From positions 1 through 53,667 of the forward strand of contig LYSW01000008.1 in assembly GCA_001657295.1 (NCBI GenBank): 53,667 bases of DNA, given 5' to 3'. The DNA is from Oceanicaulis sp. BBD 1991-10. Its GTDB lineage: Bacteria; Pseudomonadota; Alphaproteobacteria; Caulobacterales; Maricaulaceae. The notes under the pieces are model-generated. The model did no database searches. It was not told where the DNA came from and saw only the letters and a list, made by a program, of their open reading frames with translations. Positions 44,672 through 52,868 of the stretch are shown piece after piece. Made by a program: the position numbers and the translations under genes. How positions within the stretch are numbered: the first letter of the stretch is position 1; every line of letters starts with the position of its first letter.

Positions 44672-45499
44672 CTATCGGAAGAAGCCCAGAACCGTGCTCG
44701 GCGCCGAATTGGCGATGGAGAGCGCCTGAATGCCCAGCTGCTGCTTGACCTGCAGCGACTGCAAACGGGCGGACTCTTTGGCCAGATCGGCGTCGACGAG
44801 ATTGCCGATGCCCTTTTCCAGAGCGTCGGACAGCTTGCCGACGAAGTTCTTGTGAACTTCAAGCGACTTCGAACCCGTACCCAGACGGGCCAAAGAGGCG
44901 TTGAGATTGTCCAGCGACGCCTCGATCGCGGTCGCCTGCGTGGACGCAGCCGCAGCGGTCGAGAAGGAAGCCGTCGCCGCGACGGTCACGATCGTGCCGC
45001 CCAGGCTGAAGTCTTCATCATCGATGGTGATCGAGTTGGAACCATCGGCATTGGCCAGGGCCGAGATGCCGGCGGTGTTGGACCCGTCGATCAGGTTGGT
45101 GCCGTTGAACTCCGCATTCGAGACGATGGTCGTGATCTGATCACGCAGCGCCTTGAAGTCTTCGTTCAGAGCCGTCCGCGACGCCGTGTCCAGCGAGCTG
45201 TCGGAGCCCGCCAGCGCCTTCTCTTTCATCTCCACAAGGAGATCGGAGATGGCTTCACCGGCCGCAAGGGCCACATCCACGGTGGACGCGGCGAGATCCA
45301 GCGACTGGGTCACGGCCTTGTAGCCGCCGACATCAGCCCGCATCGACTGGGCGATGGCGAACACGCCGCCATTATCCTTGGCCGACGAAACCGCCAGGCC
45401 GGTATTGATGCGCTGCTGGACCTGCTGGAGGTCCATATTGGTCTTGTTCAGGTTTTGGAGAGCGATCATCGCTCCCGGGTTAGTGTTGATCGTCGCCAT
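44672..45499 (-). CDS. Flagellin B
   Basis: 275 aa. First about 90 residues and last about 75 are nearly identical to flagellin C, with a divergent middle (about 150-200). ATG preceded by GGAG. Gap of 112 bases to flagellin C with no convincing sigma-54 site, so likely cotranscribed from the promoter at 46516-46531. Product of recent tandem duplication with C. Confidence 0.96.
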   Translation of the reverse strand: MATINTNPGAMIALQNLNKTNMDLQQVQQRINTGLAVSSAKDNGGVFAIAQSMRADVGGYKAVTQSLDLAASTVDVALAAGEAISDLLVEMKEKALAGSDSSLDTASRTALNEDFKALRDQITTIVSNAEFNGTNLIDGSNTAGISALANADGSNSITIDDEDFSLGGTIVTVAATASFSTAAAASTQATAIEASLDNLNASLARLGTGSKSLEVHKNFVGKLSDALEKGIGNLVDADLAKESARLQSLQVKQQLGIQALSIANSAPSTVLGFFR

Positions 45500-45611
45500 T
45501 TCTTGGCTCCTTCAATTTTTCCGTTTCTACGGGTCGGACGCGCGTTTTGCGGGTCGCTATCCACCGGCCGCCTCGCCTTCTACGACGCGGCCGGCGAAAT
45601 CATTCCAAGGC

Positions 45612-46436
45612 CTATCGGAAGAAGCCCAGGATCGTGCTCGGCGCCGAGTTGGCGATCGACAGCGCCTGGATGCCCAGCTGCTGTTTCACCTGCAGGGACT
45701 GCAAGCGAGCCGATTCTTTGGCCAGATCCGCGTCGACCAGGTTGCCGATGCCCTTCTCCAGGGCGTCAGACAGCTTGCCGACGAAGGTCTTGTGGATTTC
45801 CAGAGACTTCGAGCCGGTGCCCAGACGCGCCAGCGACGCATTCAAATTGTCCAGCGAGGTGCCGATAGCCGACGCCGCGTTGGACGCATTGGTCACAGTG
45901 TTGATCTGGGTGGTGGCCGCAATGGTGAGGGTCGAGCCGGTCAGGCTCAGGTCCTCGGCTTGCACCGTGATGGTGTTGGACCCATCCGCATTGGCCAGGG
46001 CGGTGACGTTGCCCGCGCCGTTGGAGATGAGGTTGGTGCCGTTGAACTCCGCATTCGACACGATCGTGGTGATCTGGTCGCGCAGCGCGGTGAAGTCGGC
46101 GTTCAGCGCGGTCCGGGACGCGGCGTCGAGCGAAGCGTCGGACGCAGCGAGCGCCTTTTCCTTCATTTCGACCAGCAAGTCGGAAACCGCCTCGCCCGCA
46201 GCGATCGCGACGTCAACCGTCGAGCTCGCCAGGTCGAGAGATTGCGTGACGGCTTTATAGCCGCCCACATCAGCGCGCATGGACTGGGCGATCGCGAACA
46301 CGCCGCCATTATCCTTGGCCGACGAAACCGCCAGGCCGGTGTTGATGCGCTGCTGGACCTGCTGCAGGTCCATGTTTGTTTTATTGAGGTTCTGGAGCGC
46401 GATCATCGCTCCGGGGTTCGTATTGATCGTCGCCAT
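45612..46436 (-). CDS. Flagellin C
   Basis: 274 aa. Start MATINTNPGAMIAL with AGGAG 9 bases upstream; a longer frame of five codons was rejected. Shares near-identical termini with flagellin B, and part of their 5' flanks match (TTCTTGGCTCCT and GCGCGTTTTGCG strings on the plus strand), which points to tandem duplication or gene conversion. Confidence 0.96.
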   Translation of the reverse strand: MATINTNPGAMIALQNLNKTNMDLQQVQQRINTGLAVSSAKDNGGVFAIAQSMRADVGGYKAVTQSLDLASSTVDVAIAAGEAVSDLLVEMKEKALAASDASLDAASRTALNADFTALRDQITTIVSNAEFNGTNLISNGAGNVTALANADGSNTITVQAEDLSLTGSTLTIAATTQINTVTNASNAASAIGTSLDNLNASLARLGTGSKSLEIHKTFVGKLSDALEKGIGNLVDADLAKESARLQSLQVKQQLGIQALSIANSAPSTILGFFR

Positions 46437-46515
46437 TTCTTGGCTCCTCACGTTTCTACGCTTCTATGAATGCACGCGTTTTGCGCGCAGGGTCTTCTGA
46501 CCCGGCTGCGCACGC

Positions 46516-46531
46516 AGCAAGCCCGGGGCCA
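46516..46531 (-). promoter_or_regulatory. Sigma-54 promoter of flagellin C (and probably B)
   Basis: Minus strand TGGCCCC-GGGC-TTGCT, GG-N10-GC spacing, perfect -12 TTGCT, two departures in the -24 block. 80 bases upstream of ATG 46436. The rest of the 368-base gap (46437-46804) holds only the flagellin D terminator. Confidence 0.65.
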
Positions 46532-46760
46532 GTTTCAGACCCCGGTTTCAGCAATTTCCACAACGCATTGATTTTATTGATGTCGGGGTGCGCAGGTCGG
46601 ACTGCGCGAGAGGCGCGCTAGGCATGATTTGCCGAGCAAAGCGTAAATCCGGCGGGCAAATTCTGCCGACTGGGTCGATTTTGCCGCTTAACAGGGGGTG
46701 AAGAATCGCCAGCCCGTCGAGTTTCTTGCGAAATCCTTAACCGCCGCCGCGGTCAAAGAA

Positions 46761-46790
46761 AAAGCCGGGACCCGTTGCGGGGTCCCGGCT
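46761..46790 (-). terminator. Terminator of flagellin D
   Basis: AGCCGGGACCC (46763-46773) pairs perfectly over 11 bp with 46780-46790, loop of 6; on the minus strand TTTTTCTTT follows. 15 bases after the flagellin D stop. Confidence 0.9.
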
Positions 46791-46804
46791 GATTTCCGAC
46801 GTCC

Positions 46805-47632
46805 TTAGTTGAAGAAGGACAGCACCGTCTGCGGGACGGAGTTGGCGATGGAAAGCGCCTGAACGCCGAGCTGCTGTTTGACCTGCAGCGCCTGCAATCG
46901 AGCCGATTCCTTGGCCAAGTCCGCGTCCACCAGATTGCCGATGCCCTTCTCCAGGGAGTCGGACAGTTTGGTCACGAAGGTGGAGTGGATCTCCAACGAC
47001 TTGGACTTGGTGCCCAGGCGCGCCAGCGCCTCGTTCACATTGTCCAAAGACGTGCTGATCTGCGACGCGATATTGTCCGCCTGAGTGGCCGTCGCGAAGG
47101 ATGCGGTCGTGGTCACCGACACGATACCGCCCGACAGAGACATGTCTTCGGACGTGATGGTGATGGTGTTCGACCCATCCTGGTTCGCCAGGGCCACAAA
47201 GGAGGTCGTCGAGCCGTCGATGAGATTAAGGCCGTTGAACTCGGCGTTGTTGACGATCGTCGCGATCTGGTCCCGCAGCGCCTTGAAATCTTCGTTCAAA
47301 GCGGTCCGCGAGGCCGTATCCAACGAGGCGTCCGCCGCGCCCAGGGCCTTCTCCTTCATCTCGATCAACAGATCCGAGATCGCTTCACCGGCGGCGAGCG
47401 CGATATCAAGCGTCGCATCGCCCCGGTCCAGAGACTGCTGAACAACCCCATAACCGGCCACTTGCGCGCGCATGCGCTGGGCGATGGCGTATATCCCGCC
47501 ATTGTCCTTCGCGCCTGCGACCTCGAGGCCGGTATTGATACGGTTCTGCACTTGTTGCAGCTCCATATTGGACTTGTTCAGATTCTGGAGCGCGATCATC
47601 GCTCCAGGATTCGTATTCACCGAAGTTGTCAT
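46805..47632 (-). CDS. Flagellin D
   Basis: 275 aa. SVNTNPGAMIALQNLNKSN start and KQQLGVQALSIANSVPQTVLSFFN end. Intermediate between flagellins B/C and A in sequence. Separately transcribed: own sigma-54 promoter and own terminator. GGAGGA precedes the ATG. Confidence 0.96.
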   Translation of the reverse strand: MTTSVNTNPGAMIALQNLNKSNMELQQVQNRINTGLEVAGAKDNGGIYAIAQRMRAQVAGYGVVQQSLDRGDATLDIALAAGEAISDLLIEMKEKALGAADASLDTASRTALNEDFKALRDQIATIVNNAEFNGLNLIDGSTTSFVALANQDGSNTITITSEDMSLSGGIVSVTTTASFATATQADNIASQISTSLDNVNEALARLGTKSKSLEIHSTFVTKLSDSLEKGIGNLVDADLAKESARLQALQVKQQLGVQALSIANSVPQTVLSFFN

Positions 47633-47704
47633 TGTGGGGTTCCTCCATTCTGGAAGCGAACGGCCAATTTTTGGCCGGCGGACATTTTGTCCCGCTGGAG
47701 CAAC

Positions 47705-47721
47705 CGCAAACCGCGTGCCGC
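47705..47721 (-). promoter_or_regulatory. Sigma-54 promoter of flagellin D
   Basis: Minus strand CGGCACG-CGGT-TTGCG; GG-N10-GC spacing, one departure in each block. 73 bases upstream of ATG. Confidence 0.7.
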
Positions 47722-47869
47722 TTAAGGCGTCTGCCGAGTTGAAATTTACTATGATTTTTCAGCGCATTAACGCGCACGGACGGACGTTGCGCGCGCGCCC
47801 GCTCATTCCTGCTCGGCAGCATCGGCCTGGTGGGTGGAATATGCCCAGCCCGCAGGTCTCTGCGTCACC

Positions 47870-47946
47870 CCTGTGAAGGCGGACGCCCAGACTCACCGGG
47901 CGCGCCGTTTCAGGATCGCCGGAGCCCCGCTTTCGCGGGATGACGA
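47870..47946. repeat. Copy 2 of the dispersed extragenic palindrome
   Basis: Shares CCCAGACTCACC (47886-47897) and GATGACGA (47939-47946) with 6-78 and has the same layout: G-rich arm, 12-base string, C-rich arm, GATGACGA. The arms are more decayed. It lies downstream of flaF within the 430-base gap 47633-48062; apart from this and the flagellin D promoter that gap shows nothing. Confidence 0.5.
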
Positions 47947-48062
47947 GGGCGAGGAATACAGAGCCAGTCGACCGACGCCGGCAGGCTTCTCAAGGCGAAC
48001 ACCGCGTTTGGCGTGAGCAAGGACCGGCGGCGCGAACACGCTGGAGGCCGGGGGCGAGTCGC

Positions 48063-48434
48063 CTAGCCCGCCGCAGCCTGCGGCGCAGCCGGTTCGAGGC
48101 CCTGCATGATGGTGCGGTTGAGATCGATCAATGTGTCGATATCGCCTTCGCCGCGCATGGCGAAGCTGGTCTCCTTGGAGATATAGATCGACAAGGAGAT
48201 GATCGACGCGCGCAGCGTCTCCGGAAGGCCGTTGTCCGGGCTGGCGCAATCGGCCGCGAAGGCCGACCAGACGCGGCGGTTCCAATCCAGCGCCTCGGCG
48301 CGCTTGCGGATTTCGCGGGCGTCGGCGTCCTTGATCTCGATCAAGGCGCGGGTGACCTGGCCTAGAAGCCTGTATTCGGTCGAGCGGGGGTCTTCGCTGC
48401 GGGCGCTGGTGCGCTGATAGGCCTGGTAGGACAT
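48063..48434 (-). CDS. flaF: Flagellar biosynthesis regulator FlaF
   Basis: 123 aa. AYQRTSARSEDPRSTEYRLLGQVTRALIEIKD and LRASIISLSIYISKETSF are family hallmarks. In Caulobacter FlaF promotes flagellin secretion/translation as the counterpart of FlbT. Overlaps flbT at TAATG. Confidence 0.94.
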   Translation of the reverse strand: MSYQAYQRTSARSEDPRSTEYRLLGQVTRALIEIKDADAREIRKRAEALDWNRRVWSAFAADCASPDNGLPETLRASIISLSIYISKETSFAMRGEGDIDTLIDLNRTIMQGLEPAAPQAAAG

Positions 48435-48850
48435 TAGCCGCCTGTCCCCTCGCCCGCGTCAGCGCCCCCCAGGCGCTCCTTTTCAAAGGCGATGAGTTTC
48501 CGGCAGCGCAAGAGCGCCTTGTAATATTCTCCGCCCATCACCTCCCGGCTGACCGCGACGCATTCATTGAGCGCGTCGGGACTGGAGACGGCGTTCATGA
48601 ATTCCGTCATGCGCAGCACGAAAGCGTCATAGAGCCCGGCATCCGAGCTGGACGACAGATACATCATCATGACCGGGAAATAGATGCGCTTGGCCGGGGT
48701 GTCGGCCTCATGCTCCTGCATGATGTCTTTTTCGCGCAGCACGCTGGCCTTGTTCTGCAAGATCAGCGTGGCGCGCCGGTCTCCATTTTCCACAACCGCG
48801 CCGTTGAGCACGAAGCGCTCGCCGGGCTTAAGGGACAATTTGAGCGGCAT
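48434..48850 (-). CDS. flbT: Flagellin translation regulator FlbT
   Basis: 138 aa. MPLKLSLKPGERFVLNGAVVENGDRRATL then ILQNKASVLREKDI mark the family. Binds flagellin mRNA 5' UTR and represses it until the hook is complete. GGAG 6 bases upstream of ATG. Divergent from flmG and sharing the region with a CtrA-like box. Confidence 0.95.
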   Translation of the reverse strand: MPLKLSLKPGERFVLNGAVVENGDRRATLILQNKASVLREKDIMQEHEADTPAKRIYFPVMMMYLSSSSDAGLYDAFVLRMTEFMNAVSSPDALNECVAVSREVMGGEYYKALLRCRKLIAFEKERLGGADAGEGTGG

Positions 48851-48968
48851 CGCCGTCTCCGTGCGGCGGACGCAGGCGCGCGTCCATCGGTTGAATTGCG
48901 AGAATCGACCGTCTCGGTGAACAAAGGGTTGCGCCAGTGCACAACAACCGCACTTCGCGCGCCAATCG

Positions 48969-48983
48969 TTAGCGATCCCTTAA
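48969..48983. promoter_or_regulatory. CtrA-like box between flbT and flmG
   Basis: TTAG-N7-TTAA, 7 of 8 consensus positions. 54 bases upstream of the flmG ATG at 49038, good spacing for CtrA activation; about 120 bases from flbT. Confidence 0.45.
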
Positions 48984-49037
48984 GCGAACCGGGTCGGATT
49001 GGATATCGACCTGTCCGATATCGCATGCGAGCCCGCC

Positions 49038-50849
49038 ATGACCGCCGCCATCAATCTTGACGCCGAACTCGCCGCCGAAGCTGAAGCGCCGCTGCGCCAG
49101 GTCGAGCGTGAACGCACCGGCGCGGGCGCCGCGCTGGAAAGCGCGCTGAGCAGCGGCGGCGGCAAGGCCGCGCCCGCCAAAGCCGTGGGGCTGGTGCGCC
49201 GGGCGGTCAAGTTGATGGACAAGGACCAGGACGGCGCCCGCAAGGCCGGTCAGCTGTGTTTGAAGGCGATCGAAGCCGCGCCCGATTTCGCCCTGGCCTA
49301 TCAAGGCATGGCGCTGGCGCTGGAGCGGCTGGGCCGGCTGTCCGCGGCGCTGAGCTGTTATGAGGAAGCCTATCGGCGCGACCCGAGCAACGCCGATCTC
49401 TATCTTAATCTGGGCATGGTCGCCTGGAAGCTGGACATGCTGGAGGCGGCCGAAAAATTCCTGCGCCTGCACAATCAGATGGCGCCGGGCCAGATCGGCG
49501 GCGTCGCCAATCTCGCCGGCCTGTTGCGGGACCGCTTGAAATATGAAGATTCCGTCGAACTGCTGCGCTCGGCCATCTACCGAGAACCGGAGAATCCCGA
49601 CCTTTGGAATTCTTTAGGCACGACGCTCCTGGAAAGCGGTGATCCGGATCAGGCGCTGACTTTCTATCGCGAAGCGTTGCGCCTCAACCCGGACTATGCG
49701 CGCGCCCACCACAATATGGCCTTCGCCCATGACCTGCTCGGCGACATGGACGAGGCGGTCACCCATTTCCGTCAGGCGCTGGCGCTCGAGCCGACCGCCG
49801 CCGACCGGGTCACGATGGAGCATGGCCTGTCCATGGCGCTGTTTGCGCGCGGCGAGCTGGAGGAAGGCTGGGCGCTCTATGAACGCCGCATGCATCCGCT
49901 CTACGCCAAGCGGGTGGAATTCGTCACCAAGGCGCCCTTCTGGTCCGGCGCGGACCCCGAAGAGATTCGCGGCAAGCGCCTGCTTCTGACCGGCGAGCAG
50001 GGCCTGGGCGATGAGGTGATGCATGTCGCCGCCCTGGAAGAGGCCTTCGAGCTGGTCGGCCCTGACGGCGCTGTCGGGCTGGTCTGCGAACGCCGCCTGG
50101 TGGATTTTTTCAAGCGGAGTTTTCCCGGACTCGAATATGTCGGACGCCACGCCACCATCTTCCGGGAAGGCGTGCAGATTCGCTCGCTTCTGGACGCCGA
50201 GCCGACGTTCAAGCCGGATTATTGGGCGCCGCTCGGGTCGCTCCAGCGCGCCCTGCGGCCGAATCCGGACGCCTTCCCGAGCGGCGAAGCGCGGCGTTAT
50301 CTGGCGCCGGATCCGGACCGCGTCGAAAGCATTCGCCGCCAGCTCGCCGCGCTGCCCGAGGGCTTGCGCGTAGGCTTTTGCTGGAAATCCAAGCTGATGA
50401 CCGGCAGCCGGACGAAATATTTCTCGCCCTTTGAAATGTGGAAGCCGGTGCTGCAGACGCCGGGTTGCACTTTCGTGTCGCTGCAATACGGCGATGTGGA
50501 CGAGGAACTCGCCCGCTGCGCCCGGGATTTCGGGGTCGCCATCCATCAAATCGAGGGCCTGGACCTGATGGATGACCTGGAGGGCGTTGCGATCCTCGCC
50601 TCCCTCACAGACGTGAATATCGGCCAGGTCAACGCGTCGCTGGCGCTGGGCGCCGCCTGCGGCGCGCAAAGCCTGCTGCTTTCGCCCTCCAAAGCCCAGT
50701 GGACCACTTTCGGCACCGGGCGCCTGCCCTGGGTGCCGGGCTCGACTCTGTTCGCGCCGGAGACATTCCGCGACTGGGCGACGCCGATCCGGCAGATCGC
50801 CGGCGCACTGTCCGATCGCGCCGCCGCATCCAAGAAAAGCGTCGCCTGA
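49038..50849 (+). CDS. flmG: Flagellin glycosyltransferase FlmG (TPR plus GT domain)
   Basis: 603 aa. About residues 55-290 hold TPR repeats (FALAYQGMALALERLGRLSAA, ADLYLNLGMVAWKLDMLEAA, DLWNSLGTTLLESGDPDQA, ARAHHNMAFAHDLLGDMDEA). From about 310 a GT-B-like domain begins with GKRLLLTGEQGLGDEVMHVAAL. Caulobacter FlmG binds flagellins through the TPR part and transfers pseudaminic acid. ATG 49038 chosen: TTG at 48999 lies too close to the CtrA box. Followed after 2 bases by a methyltransferase. Confidence 0.9.
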   Translation: MTAAINLDAELAAEAEAPLRQVERERTGAGAALESALSSGGGKAAPAKAVGLVRRAVKLMDKDQDGARKAGQLCLKAIEAAPDFALAYQGMALALERLGRLSAALSCYEEAYRRDPSNADLYLNLGMVAWKLDMLEAAEKFLRLHNQMAPGQIGGVANLAGLLRDRLKYEDSVELLRSAIYREPENPDLWNSLGTTLLESGDPDQALTFYREALRLNPDYARAHHNMAFAHDLLGDMDEAVTHFRQALALEPTAADRVTMEHGLSMALFARGELEEGWALYERRMHPLYAKRVEFVTKAPFWSGADPEEIRGKRLLLTGEQGLGDEVMHVAALEEAFELVGPDGAVGLVCERRLVDFFKRSFPGLEYVGRHATIFREGVQIRSLLDAEPTFKPDYWAPLGSLQRALRPNPDAFPSGEARRYLAPDPDRVESIRRQLAALPEGLRVGFCWKSKLMTGSRTKYFSPFEMWKPVLQTPGCTFVSLQYGDVDEELARCARDFGVAIHQIEGLDLMDDLEGVAILASLTDVNIGQVNASLALGAACGAQSLLLSPSKAQWTTFGTGRLPWVPGSTLFAPETFRDWATPIRQIAGALSDRAAASKKSVA

Positions 50850-50851
50850 CC

Positions 50852-51742
50852 ATGGGCGGAGCCCGCGATCTCGCCCGCGGACTGGCGCTGGCCCGCCAGG
50901 CGCTGCGCGAGAACCGCAACATGATCGAAACGCTGGGCGATGAAACCGATCTTGGCGCGCTGGAGCGGATCGAGATCGCCTACGCGCTTCAAAGCGGCGG
51001 CTACACCGCCCAGCGCGACCTGCCGGCGGCGACCGCTTACCGCAGCGAAGTGCAGACGCGCCTGTCCGCCTGGCTCGCCGATGCCGGCTGCCGGTCCGTG
51101 CTCGATCTGGGCGCCGGGGAAGGCACGGCCTGGCACGGCTGGAGCTTGGCGTTGGATCATCTCGCCTTGCTCGATTTGTCGCTGAACCGGCTGAGCTGGG
51201 CGCCCCGCAATACCACAGCCGCGCCGATCCGTCAGATCACCCGCGTGAAAGGCGATATCGGCGCCCCGCCGGTCCTGGAGCGCGGCTTCGACGCCGTGGT
51301 CACCATGCATGCGCTGGAGCCCAACGGCCCCAGCGCGAAGCGCCTGGTGGACACCGCCGCCAGCTGCGCGGCCCGGCTCCTGGTCTTCTTCGAACCGGAC
51401 TATGCCGGCGCCCATGACGCCATGCGCCGGCGCATGGCGCGTCACGGCTACGCCCAGGACATATTCGAGGCGGCGCGCGCGGCGCCGGGCTTCACCCTGA
51501 TCGACGCCGGCCGGCTCGACCATCCGGTCAATCCGGATAACGCCACCAGCTTCATCGCCCTTAAGCGGACCCAGGCTCCGGCCGGCCCGGCGCCCGGCGC
51601 GCTCGCCGATCCTTTGTCACGGCAGGCGCTCCGGCCGGTTGAGGGCGGATATCGCGACGCCTCAGGCGATTTTCTCTACCCCCGGCTTGACGGCGTCGCC
51701 TGCCTGGCGCCCGGTGACGGCGTGCTGCTGGGCGAGCGATAG
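50852..51742 (+). CDS. SAM methyltransferase with Trm112-like C-terminal segment, linked to flmG
   Basis: 296 aa. Class I methyltransferase fold: motif I VLDLGAGEGTAWHGWS (about 86-100), LLDLSLNRLSW, VVTMHALEPNGP, LLVFFEPDYAGAH. The last 45 residues (DPLSRQALRPVEGG ... FLYPRLDGVACLAPGD) resemble the Trm112/YcaR small domain but lack its cysteines. Two bases after flmG, so translationally coupled. Substrate unknown: flagellin, its glycan or a sugar precursor are the candidates. I do not recognise a characterised homologue. Confidence 0.75.
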   Translation: MGGARDLARGLALARQALRENRNMIETLGDETDLGALERIEIAYALQSGGYTAQRDLPAATAYRSEVQTRLSAWLADAGCRSVLDLGAGEGTAWHGWSLALDHLALLDLSLNRLSWAPRNTTAAPIRQITRVKGDIGAPPVLERGFDAVVTMHALEPNGPSAKRLVDTAASCAARLLVFFEPDYAGAHDAMRRRMARHGYAQDIFEAARAAPGFTLIDAGRLDHPVNPDNATSFIALKRTQAPAGPAPGALADPLSRQALRPVEGGYRDASGDFLYPRLDGVACLAPGDGVLLGER

Positions 51743-51903
51743 CGCGACCGAGCCCGGCCAGGGCGCGGCCGGGACCGCCCCGCGGCGCCGATGATGCCTT
51801 CCCAAATGCGGCGTTCAGACCCCCGCTCTCCCAAAGGCCGGCCGGCGCCGGTTTCAAGCTGAACCGAACCAGACGCTTGCCCTGACGCGCCAACGCCTTA
51901 GCC

Positions 51904-51930
51904 TTGAGGGTTTGGGGTTAAAGCATACGC
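51904..51930 (+). promoter_or_regulatory. Possible promoter of the moxR gene
   Basis: TTGAGGG (51904-51910), 12 bases, GCATACGC (51923-51930) loosely fits the Caulobacter pattern. Weak support. Confidence 0.3.
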
Positions 51931-51951
51931 CTGTGACGGGAAGGACCACCG

Positions 51952-52797
51952 ATGCGTTTTGAAGGCACCAAGGATTATGTGGCGACCGAGGAGCTCGCCG
52001 CCGCGGTCAATGCGGCGATCATTCTCGAGCGCCCCCTGCTGGTGAAGGGCGAGCCGGGCACCGGCAAGACCGAACTCGCCAAGCAGGTCGCCCAGGCCCT
52101 CGGCGCGCCGCTCCTGGAATGGCACATCAAATCGACCACCAAAGCCCGCCAGGGTCTTTATGAGTATGACGCGGTGGCGCGCCTGCGCGACAGCCAGCTC
52201 GGCGACGACAAGGTCCACGACGTCAAAAACTATATCCGCCGCGGCAAGCTGTGGGAGGCCTTCACCCACGACACGCGCCCGGTCCTTTTGATCGATGAGA
52301 TCGACAAGGCCGACATCGAATTTCCCAACGATCTCCTCCAGGAGCTCGATCGGATGGAATTTCACGTCTATGAGACCGGCGAGACGATCAGGGCCGACGT
52401 CCGCCCGATCGTCATCATCACGTCCAATAACGAAAAGGAACTGCCCGACGCCTTCCTGCGCCGCTGCTTCTTCCACTTCATCGCCTTCCCGGACGAAGTG
52501 ACGATGGAGCAGATCGTCCAGGTCCATTTTCCAGACCTGAAGGGACGGCTCCTGTCCGAAGCGCTCCAGGTCTTCTTCGAGCTGCGCACCGTGCCGGGAC
52601 TGAAGAAAAAGCCCTCCACCAGCGAGCTGCTGGACTGGCTCAAACTGCTTCTGGCCGAAGACATCGACCCATCCGTCCTGCGCGAGCGCGACCCCCGCAA
52701 GCTGATCCCGCCCATGCATGGCGCGCTGTTGAAGAACGAGCAGGACGTCCAGCTCTTTGAACGGCTCGCCTTCATGAACCGTCGCGAGGGAGGCTGA
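51952..52797 (+). CDS. MoxR-family AAA+ ATPase
   Basis: 281 aa. Walker A KGEPGTGKTEL, Walker B PVLLIDEIDKAD, sensor 1 VIITSNNEKELPDAFLRRCFFHF. MoxR ATPases act as chaperones that mature metalloenzymes or complexes, normally with a VWA-domain partner encoded next door. Here the next gene is not VWA-like. Confidence 0.92.
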   Translation: MRFEGTKDYVATEELAAAVNAAIILERPLLVKGEPGTGKTELAKQVAQALGAPLLEWHIKSTTKARQGLYEYDAVARLRDSQLGDDKVHDVKNYIRRGKLWEAFTHDTRPVLLIDEIDKADIEFPNDLLQELDRMEFHVYETGETIRADVRPIVIITSNNEKELPDAFLRRCFFHFIAFPDEVTMEQIVQVHFPDLKGRLLSEALQVFFELRTVPGLKKKPSTSELLDWLKLLLAEDIDPSVLRERDPRKLIPPMHGALLKNEQDVQLFERLAFMNRREGG

Positions 52798-52868
52798 GGG
52801 GTATTACGGGTTGCAGCTGATTAGCCCTTGAGCTTTCATGACGCGGGAGCTGACGGGAGGGGCGATCA

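Noticed and set aside
45500-45611. Sigma-54 promoter directly upstream of flagellin B
   Set aside because: The best GG-N10-GC candidate (around 45548-45561) has neither the -24 TGGCAC nor the -12 TTGC core.
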